A DNA stretch of 64,000 nucleotides from Aphrocallistes beatrix (taxonomy: Eukaryota > Porifera > Hexactinellida > Sceptrulophora > Aphrocallistidae), in contig OY725505.1 of the NCBI GenBank assembly GCA_963281255.1, positions 2,852,001-2,916,000 on the forward strand. The letters are read 5' to 3'. Numbering within the stretch: position 1 is the first letter of the stretch; every line of letters begins with the position of its first letter. The translations under genes and the position numbers were made by a program. Positions 54,958-64,000 of the stretch are shown piece by piece. A model generated the notes under the pieces. That model did not search any database and was not told the origin of the DNA. It saw nothing but the letters and a program-made list of their open reading frames with translations.

Positions 54958-56251
54958 TATAACCTCGTTAATGCGAACAGATATTTCACCTCTACGGAAG
55001 AAAATACATTTTCACTCCGGTTAATGCAAACAAAACGTCTCCTGTGTTCGTTTTAACTAAATTCTACAGTCATTGATAAAATGAAACGTGAAATAACAGA
55101 TATTCGGTAATTATTGTGTAATTCAGGAATAGCAAATGGACAGTACAATGCTTGTCCACTTAATACCTTATAAGCATACCGCGTGAAAAAAATAAATCTT
55201 ATAATAAATCTTTTTCCAGAAAATTTATATCCAGGGATTTTTGTTAAAAAACATTAAGAACATCTCTCAGAATCAATTGTGACACAAGATAGGTTAATTT
55301 AGCACTGAATTAATGGGACGGATGGAGATGTTAAGACTGTTCATAATTCGAATAAGATTTATTTTCCATTTTAAAACAATTACGTTTGCCTCGGGGGGAT
55401 ATTACAATAAACGCTGTGGCCTTATCTCTGAACGTCCTAGGTTCCTTACATAGAGAAAATAAAATAAAGACAACCGATGCAGTTTTTATTCTGTGTAGCA
55501 TATAATTAAATATAATATAGAGTTGATAATATTCTAATATACGCCACAAATCACCTGATTCACAGCCCAAAAATTAATCACATTTTCGCCATAGGAACGG
55601 AACAAACATATGTCCAATGTATAAAACCCAAATTAAAATAAATACGCAAAATTTTTTTTGCAAAAAAATCAACATTATGACTGTACTTAAAGTAGTTAAT
55701 TTGACTCTGAAATTAACCTCGCTCAGATGATTAATAGTTGCACGTTTCGCAAATTTAAATGATTCATTTTAGCTTTCAAATTTAATCTAACCTCAATTAA
55801 AGAAATCTGAGCTTTTAGGAATGTAACCTTTCAAACTGTATAGTCATAAGAAATAATGATTTTACATGAAGCAATAATAAGGCATTCGAGGCTGTAAAAA
55901 GTAAATAAAACAACAGCACAATTTGTATTAGTTTCCATACATTCTGGTTTCCATTGTAAACCACGGATGTAAAAGTTGTAGAGAAGCCAATGTGATTTAA
56001 TTGATGCAAGATTTGGTATCAATGTATAAATGTAACCGAATACGTATGCACCACAGTAAAGACAAAAGATCTGTTCAAACTCATTTCAGATTACTCAGAG
56101 CTATTCAATTATATTATTTTTAATAAGTCAAATTGAAAACTACACTTAGGACGATCTCCTATATAAAGCTAGTAAAATTCTTAAATTTCACATTCTATAA
56201 TTCACTATTTTATACTGGGAATTTGATATTTTTCTACGATTGTTCTTCAGA
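54958..56251. other. Upstream region of the homeodomain-like gene
   Basis: AT-rich, no ORF. The bases just before the ATG (TTGTTCTTCAG at 56240-56250) could be a splice acceptor, which would mean an untranslated first exon further left. Confidence 0.35.
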
Positions 56252-59200
56252 ATGGAAGTAATTGAGCAGCAAATATTTACTGAAGTAATGCCAAGCAACC
56301 GGAACATGCATCACATTTTCAAAGAGGCATCCTCGGAAGACCCAATTTCAGAGGATTACATGATCGATTTACAGCCCAACTTTGAGCGAAACGGCAGTCA
56401 AAGCGGCCTACAGAACGACATGGAAACGGAAGAGACGAGTGATCTGAGCACCTCACCCTCTCGAGCCTCTGACAGTCCAACCTACCCCTGTACCGCAGAC
56501 ACCCCGGAAGTGGAGATCGACCCTGAAAATTTGCACCCTTCCCTGGGCTCAGATTGTCCCGACATTGCATCCAGTCCGATCGGAAACGGAAACGGAATTC
56601 TTAGTCCGAATGAAGTCGGACTAGATAACATGGACAGAAGTGAGTTAGTTACAACATACTGTTAATACAAATTATATTTTAATTGCAGCAATTAGTCCAG
56701 GTTCAATTCCTAATTGTGCGAGTAGAATACTATCTGGCACGTCTGAGATCTAAGATCTGGATAATAATTGTGATAGGAATATCTAGCATAGATTTTGCAT
56801 TTAAAACGGAAATTTGATTATCAAAATATGTTTTTTGCAACATCCAAGCGCATGCCTATATCGAAATACTTTTGCTAAGAGATTATAGTAAATGATAGCA
56901 AATGCTATCTAGTGTTGAGACACAAGTTCTGATACAATAGTGTAAGATATAAACATGGATTCAACTGAATAGATAGGAATTTTAAATTTTCCGAACTGTG
57001 GTTTTAAATTGAAATCTTACAAAAAATATCATGTAACAATGTCGGTAGTCATTCCAAGCCTTTTTAGTTCAGAATATTTTGAAATGCGTCAGAATATTAA
57101 TGTGGTTAATGCTGGATGTTAAAAAATCATCAGATTAGCATGCCAATCTCACATTCACATTGCTACGTACAATGGTACACAGAATGACGAATGTGTCAAG
57201 TTTTGTTAAAACTGATGTGAAAATTGAAATTGTGAAGTTGTTACGAAACAAGCATGACTTCAAAATAAATAATTCAAAGTATAATTCCCGAATTTTGCGA
57301 TGTATGTGCTACCGTACTAAAATTATTATTATTTGCAACGAAAATATTCTCGTGACGAAAGTGCATACTTTGTTTATTTAAAAATGTAGAGAAGAAACTT
57401 TGTTTGACTAATTCAGTGTGGAAATACCTTTTAGCTGATTTCATAATGAAATCCGGAGCGAAATTTCTATAAAAAGAACATTTTTCCTCGCGTCGCTCTA
57501 TACTTTTAGTTTTTCTGTCAACAACAAAAGTTTTTGAAAGCGTGACAGCGCAGATAATGTGATTTCCCGACTCTTTTCTGTCCGAGCTAAGCCCCTTTCT
57601 TTCTCTCTTTCTTGCAGAATTTAATTTTATTAGGTTTCACAACTAAATTTTCTGCAAAATCATACACCAAATTGCTTCACAAAAAATATAGAACAGACCA
57701 TTTCTAATTGTTACTAATGATTCTACACAAAAACAAGTTTTTGATTAAAAATTAAAAATCTTCTTTAATCTCCAAACCTTAACAAATTGCAATTAGAGTT
57801 TAAATCGCATGGTACAAGAGAAATTTACAAGATATAATCATGGCTAATTTGTGTTACATTTTAAAAAGATCAGCTTGTACCATTCCAACTTTCTGATGAA
57901 AGAAAAAAATGGTTATGGACAAAGGCCACAAATTAGTTGAACATATTCTTGCCCACCGTTTTTATTGCCCAGCAAGCATGTAGTAGCTCACTTTAAATTA
58001 AGTGGAAGGAGGAAATTCAATCAGACGTTTTATGTCCTTCATTAAATTCCTATTTAAAAAGAACGTTTATAGCGTCTTCATTCATGAAATCTCGTTTATT
58101 AAATGATTGGAATCATGGTACAAATGTTCCTTAGATGCAAAAGATAGAATTTTCAAGTTCTTTTCATCATTTTATTTGAATTTAATTGATGAATACAGTA
58201 ATTCAATTCAGATTGAATTACAAGTCTTATGTTTTATCACTTTGAAATAGATCTAGCATTATTTGTTTGATTATTCAACGGAAAGTTAAATGATGTGATT
58301 ATTTCCTCAGTTTATTTGTACACAAGAATATATTTTCTTTGCCCCTAAAATTGTTCTTCCATATTCATATGGTTGATTTAGATATCTCTGACCACATGTT
58401 TGTTTGCCATTAGAGAGAATATAATATTGATCAATTTTCATAATAGAGAATGGTATTAAAATATTTACATTTCATCTACAGCTGCACTATTTTCATGTAT
58501 GCTTAGTTTCAATTCATTTCTACTACATCTTATTCATGCCATACCATCTGTTCACAAGTTTACGGGTTGAATAAATAATAAATGATGAAAGCCGTACTTT
58601 ACTCAAAATTGCTTTCAATGCGAGTTTGCAAGTCATTTTATCAATTAACTTCCCTGGAAATTCTTTATAATGTGAATAACAGTTACGTACACAAATTTTC
58701 TTTCAGTCTTTTTTTGAGGGTAGTATTTTTTGGTAGAATTTTGAGTGAAAATTTAATGATCGAATTTTTAAACGATTTTTCATTCGCAAGCTATACTGAA
58801 AGATTAGATTTGTAATTTGGTGTGGATCCAAGGGGTCAAAGGGGCGAAAATATTGTGAATGTTCATAGGTCATTCGTTCGCTAATCTCATGTACTAAAGT
58901 ATAATTTTGCACTCACGGAACCAGTTGAAATATAAAAATATTCCTACATTAACGTTTGAGGATTTCATGAAAATTCCTTCGAAAGAAATGAATCGATACA
59001 ACGAAATTATTTATTTAATTTGACCCGCAGTTTCAAGCATTATTTCGCTATTCTGATCAATGTATTTTGAAATCGAATTATTGTTTAATCAAAGAAAATG
59101 AATTTTATGATAATCTAATTCGAAAAAAAGGTGTAACTATACCAACAAAGGTTAAGCTAACTGTATTTAATATTACGAATTATCAGAGAAAAATACGCAA

Positions 59201-62200
59201 GCTATATAGTAATTCAATTAATTTTTCACAGATTAAAGTAAATTTTTAAACAGCTGAGTACTTATTAATATTATATACTATAGATATTGAAAATATTTGT
59301 TTAAATCGGGAGATGATAATATAAACTTTTGAGTGAGAATTCATCTATTCAACAATGGTATTTCCTTACATCAAATTATCACAAAATCATCACCAATTCT
59401 AAAGGAATTTGTGAAGAATACTTCATTATAGTCTAATTAGCACCAAAACAATGTATTCGAACATTACAACTGTTTTACACGCACACTCCAATTTAGCATT
59501 ATCGGTAATTAGAGTTTTTCAATCCATATTCTAGAAATTAATTTCAATAAACTCCTTTCGAACTATCCAGTGACAACCACAGATATAACTTAAATAAATT
59601 TTTCACTACTTTCCAATGGATGCACTTTAGGCAATGACTCTACTTGGTAATTAATATCCCGAATGCCAAATTGATCGTTTTAAAAATTAAATTTGGGTGT
59701 AATCATTGCGAAAATTATTGTATTTTTGTTTAAGAATGCGGTAGTTGAGTAGGTCGAAATTTTTCAAAATGTTTAGGGAATCATTGGTTAATGTGATATC
59801 GTTATTAATAAGGGATAATTTTTCTGATAATTTTTGTAAAATTAAAAATGTGATGCTATCACCAAAAAAGGTTGACATCACAATTACTTTTCTATCACAA
59901 AATTAAATATTTACCTCTCCCCCGTAAATATGTTTTCCAAATGAGAATCATTCGACTGCCATTTTGCACTTATAGCGAAATAAGGAAATAAGACATAGCC
60001 ATCAAGACTTAAAAAAGAATTTATCAGACTTCTGATTAAAAAAGATGTCGAAAAATCATTGGGGAATAGAGAAAGATACTAAATATATCTAATTTTTGTA
60101 TTTGGAAGTATGCTTGACGGCTGATAACAATCTGTAGAAGTGATAAAATCTCAGTACATGGAGTTAACAGCATGGATAGGTTCGTTTGACGCCAATATTT
60201 TGTTCGTACAAATGTTGATAAGACGAATTTCCGAAGTCTCATCGTTTGAATACGGAAATGCATTGAGTAACTCAGAAGAATGAATTCTCAAATATTTCCA
60301 GTTCTATAATACGTAATTGCGAGTTTAACTCATACTGATAACATACAGTAGAATCTCGTTAATAAAAAATAATACGAAACTCCGGAAGGTTCTACTGTAC
60401 ATGCCAACCGTCCCGTTTTTACATGAAATTTCTCCAATATGTCCCGCTCATTACATGTATAATACTATTGCGTCCCATCAAAACCAATCTCGTTCTATCT
60501 TGACTTAAGTTGTTTTTTATGAGATATTAATATCTGAATTCATGATTGAGTTTCTGAAACTAATCCGATCAAACCAATCAATTCAACATGTGAGGTCGTG
60601 TATCGATTGGCCTCAATTACAATCCCTTTCATCTGAGATTCAATTTCCAAATCCGATTTCAGATACCCTTGAGTATTGTGCATAAATATTCTATGCAGAA
60701 TCAGAGAGTTGGCGGATTTCAGAAGTTAGAATGCGAGCTTAGGGGATTGTAATTTAGATTTCTGTTTGTAATTAGCTTCCATTCTGGAAAGTATTTACTC
60801 TAAGAATTCAAATTTAGAAGACTTTTATGAATCAGATTAATTTGGTATATTAGTCATGAAACCAAGTTGGAATGAGGACAAATACTCGAAATTCCTTGAT
60901 AGAGAAAATCCCATTGGAACAGGGAAGTGTATGTTCATTGGAATTTAAAGTAAATCTGACAGTTCAATTGCTAAAGTTCAAATTTTTACAGTTGTCTAGC
61001 ACCAAAATTTGATGGCTTTTTCGCCTCAATAAAAAACAAATTTTATCTAAATGCTACTTTCCTAGAATTAGTGAATTACTATTCAAGTAATCAGTCACAC
61101 CGTTAATTATTTATTCACATGATTATACACACAAAATGTAAATATATTAACCCCAGCAATTACAGCCCACAACACACGACACCGATAAAAAGATTCTCTT
61201 TGTACCATCTGAATTGAATTCTTCCCATTTCTGCTTAAAATATTGTATATAATCAGGGAAAATAGCTCAGAAAGAGGATACTTCGTACAAGAGACTGGCA
61301 CTAGAAAGTCATATTGAATTGGTATTTCTACGGAGATCAGTGATGTCATTTCGTAAAAGTAAATTACTCAATCCAGATGCTTTACATTATAATTATTCTT
61401 AAATAGCAAAAAATCTAAGTGGGAAGTATTATTGCAATTGCACGGCCCAACTCCGTAAAGAATGCGGATACGATTCGGAGATACGAGATAGAATAGTGAT
61501 GTCTGTGAGTACAGATGTAGTGGAACAGTACATTTTTGTAAAATAAGTTTATTCATACGAATGGAGATGACTACATTTTGATAATGAGCAATTAGTTTTT
61601 TACTATAACAAAATGAGATAAATTGATTTAGCGAATAAATTACGAATTAACTTCGGAAATCAGATTATTTCCAAGCTAATTTGAGTTTGTAAATTACGAA
61701 TCCACTCCGGAAATCTTAAAAAAAAGTTTTTTTAAGTATCATCCGAAGACTGCCCGCGATTTTAAGTGGATATTTTCAAGGTTTACGGTCTAAATGAATC
61801 GCATTTTCTCTAATTTTGACTAAAATAGTGATCAATGGTGATTTGTAACGATTTGTAACGATCGCTAACTACGGTATCCTTCCCTAATTAACTTCTGTCT
61901 TAAGGCAATACGGCATTTCAAGCACTTTTGTAACACAATAGTACGATTACCTTTTAAAGGAATATTTGACTGATAAAATAATACAAATACGAATCCCACT
62001 AATTGAATGAGAGATTATTTATTGCATAACAAAAGCTGAACATATTGAGACACATACTTGAAGAAAATGTTACCAGAATAAGAGAGCGCCATATGTCAGC
62101 TGTACCGATACAAAAGGCATGAATTAACAGAGAAATTTTATAATGAAAAGGTTATATATTCTATTGTCAAGGTATTAATCTTGAATCTTGACAAATAATA

Positions 62201-63964
62201 GATTGGGAAACAAAAGAACTTTGTTCCATGTGTTCGAATAGAAGGATTTTCAAGAATGCAAGATTAATATCTGTTCTAAAATTAGGATTCATATTTGAAT
62301 TGGTGATAGCGCCAGATAGATCTTCAGCTTTAGATTATTCGAGTGCTGATTCCAACCATTATGCCAGTATCTGTTCTCATAATGTTGTCTCAACACGATG
62401 AGAAGAGATAAAGAGGAAACTTAGTATGTGATATTGTGTTACATTGAACGATATGCAAATGCTTCTATAAGAAACTTCCAGTGAAATATATTAATAAAAA
62501 TGTTTCCTCCAAAGAGAGGAAGTTGATATGTAGCATACTCGACACAAAACATCAGGTAAATTTTCAAAATATTGAATATAATTTTAGACAAATGTTCACA
62601 CATACTATCAAGATTTCAGCGAGATGAAAAGTGTATTGTTGGTAAAAATTTGCATTAATTTATTCAGTTCTAGCCCGAAATCATCTGCAAGTTTAAGACG
62701 TTTTATTCAAATAATAAGAAATGGACTTATCAGTTCAACGCACTTTCGCCAGTCATCCCTGTGTTAGCTAGAACATGCAAAAGTTATTATCTTATACCGA
62801 ATCGATCCAAGATTATTTGACGCCAAGGGATTAGGAAAATCATCAATTATTTCGGCTATGTCTATGAATATCACATAAGCCATGTGAAAATCGCGAATTT
62901 GGAGAGGTTTATGAAATTGTGAAGTTCGTTTAGGGAAATTACAGAGACCGAATTCTTATACTCCTGAGCAGAGAAACTTACTCTTGAAGTATTTCGACGA
63001 TTACAAAATGAACTCGACGCACAGGAAAAATATGCAATTGATTGAGCAGTGTGCACAAGAACTCATCATCCCAGTGCCCAAAGTGAAGGTAAGTTCACTC
63101 CGCTCTTTTTTCTATATTCATAAGTATTATATTTGAATACAGTCGACTCCGCTTAATAGGACCACATCGGTCAGAGGACACTTTGCCCCGATTAAGCGGA
63201 GAACCCTATTAACCGAAAATATTTTGTAGCAGCTTATATGTGTGAGAGCTATTCCGGTTCTGCCAAAAGTGGCCCGATTAAACAGTGACTCTATTAAGCG
63301 GAGTTGACTGTAATACATTCCACACATACTTTTTCAACTTTTCCTAAACGTCTGTTCAATCGCATACATTTGCACATCTGTGGAATGTAGTTAGCTCATA
63401 TGACATGACAAAAAAAACTAATTACTCTAAGAAAAAGGAAATATTTTAATTTTGAATATTTTAGAATTGGATTGGAGCAGAGGCTGTTAGGAGGAAAAAG
63501 AAACTTGGACTTCTACCCAAGGCAAAGATTTATCAAACAAACATGCATCCAACTCAACTCAACAACGTATGTTCTCCGAAAATAGACAATTAATCTCAAC
63601 CTTTGTTAGTTTTAAACTTCCTATATAATCGGTACAAGATACCATAGTTCTATTCTAGAAGAGTGAATTCGATTGGTTGTGGGTTATATTTACATATTTT
63701 ATAGGCTTCATTTGGTGGTTTTGGGCGATTTGAATTTTGCATTAATTCAATAGAATTCATTGTATGCCTTAAAATTATTCAACTTTACTGGAACTGTGCA
63801 AATATATTAATAATTTAATTCGTAATAGATTGCGTTGACACCTAACAAGACAGTCAGGCGACAAAGATCCACTCCTGTCCCTAAACCCGTGACAACTCCT
63901 ACTGGGTACCAGCTAGTCTATGCAACCACACCTGACAAAGTTATGGCAGAAGCTAATGGAAACG
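56252..63964 (+). CDS. Divergent homeodomain-like transcription factor (5' part, runs off window)
   Basis: Exons 56252-56639, 62934-63088, 63465-63566 and 63829-63964; the last has a donor (GTAAGC), so the gene continues past the window. Phases join throughout (first junction phase 1). Residues 1-129 are an acidic, Ser/Pro-rich, unstructured N-terminus (ETSDLSTSPSRASDSPTYPC). Residues about 130-195 look like a homeodomain: basic arm RRKLQRP, helix 1 YTPEQRNLLLKYF, helix 2 STHRKNMQLIEQCAQELI, helix 3 VKNWIGAEAVRRKKK. The intron between VK and NW falls at homeodomain 46/47, a site used by many homeobox genes. The NWIG start resembles HDX-type homeodomains, but the DNA-contacting Asn51 is Ala here and the domain is about five residues longer than 60. 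The 6.3-kb first intron makes the link to exon 1 the least certain part. Confidence 0.6.
60346..60397. mobile_element. Collapsed Tigger-like MITE (52 bp)
   Basis: CAGTAGAATCTCGTTAAT to CCGGAAGGTTCTACTG, TA on each side (60344-60345, 60398-60399). Little more than two TIRs remain. Confidence 0.55.
60398..60520. mobile_element. GGCGGGACGTCCCGC MITE, decayed copy
   Basis: TACATGCCAACCGTCCCG, ATATGTCCCGCTC, TGTATAATACTATTGCGTCCC and a worn right end (GACTTAAGTTG). Directly abuts the collapsed element at 60346-60397. Confidence 0.55.
63140..63310. mobile_element. CAGTCGACTCCG MITE (intron 2 of the homeodomain-like gene)
   Basis: 171 bp, both TIRs, TA on each side (63138-63139, 63311-63312). It begins about 50 bp after a homeobox exon. 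Confidence 0.8.
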
Positions 63965-64000
63965 GTAAGCATATTGATATTCACAAATACAAACCACTAT

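Larger units (their letters stand above)
56640..62933 (+). other. Intron 1 of the homeodomain-like gene
   Basis: From donor GTGAGT to acceptor TTTAG, about 6.3 kb, AT-rich. Apart from the two small elements near 60.35-60.52 kb I see no repeat or ORF worth naming. Confidence 0.5.

Overview
The window is animal nuclear DNA. It is AT-rich, with spliced genes, canonical GT-AG introns, TATA boxes, AATAAA signals, many small DNA transposons and one 200-base assembly gap. The gene content is an AGO-clade Argonaute, a MAP-kinase-phosphatase-like dual-specificity phosphatase, coiled-coil/NHL-repeat proteins, an ependymin-like secreted protein and a divergent homeodomain protein. This fits an invertebrate and would suit an early-branching lineage such as a sponge, but I cannot fix the species from the sequence.

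Layout. 1-54 may be the 3' end of a plus-strand gene. 5355-6359 (+) is a single-exon dual-specificity phosphatase with a TATA box. 6.5-20.4 kb has no convincing gene apart from a weak 87-codon ORF, but holds several terminal-inverted-repeat (TIR) elements; two of them (10982-11274 and 17398-18525) contain tandem arrays that resemble their own termini. 21682-22917 (+) is a coiled-coil/NHL protein and 23567-24226 (+) an ependymin-like secreted protein. 25.0-26.4 kb and 27.7-29.95 kb (-) are two copies of another coiled-coil/NHL gene: the first is frameshifted, the second intact. A 765-bp Helitron-like element sits in the 3' flank of the intact copy, and the broken copy preserves the empty site.

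30739-51688 (-) is a complete Argonaute gene that I resolved into 20 coding exons (2,859 nt, 952 codons plus stop). All junctions are GT-AG and phase-consistent. The PIWI domain keeps the D-E-D-H slicer tetrad with the same spacing as human AGO2. Nearly every intron carries small inverted-repeat transposons of at least eight families. Intron 13 holds a 5.4-kb nested element with a 3.76-kb array of about 171 units, each containing the perfect palindrome CTCAGCATGCTGAG. 56252-63964 (+) is the start of a spliced homeodomain-like gene that runs off the right edge.

The most unusual signals are: (i) TIR elements whose termini seem to have been amplified into internal minisatellites; (ii) the giant palindrome array inside an RNAi effector gene; (iii) a transposon whose target duplication overlaps the splice donor of the exon carrying the first catalytic Asp; (iv) the NHL duplicate pair, near-identical in the coiled coil but with clustered replacements at equivalent positions of the propeller blades. 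The genes do not form an operon or an obvious pathway. All coordinates, alignments and motif matches were made by eye.
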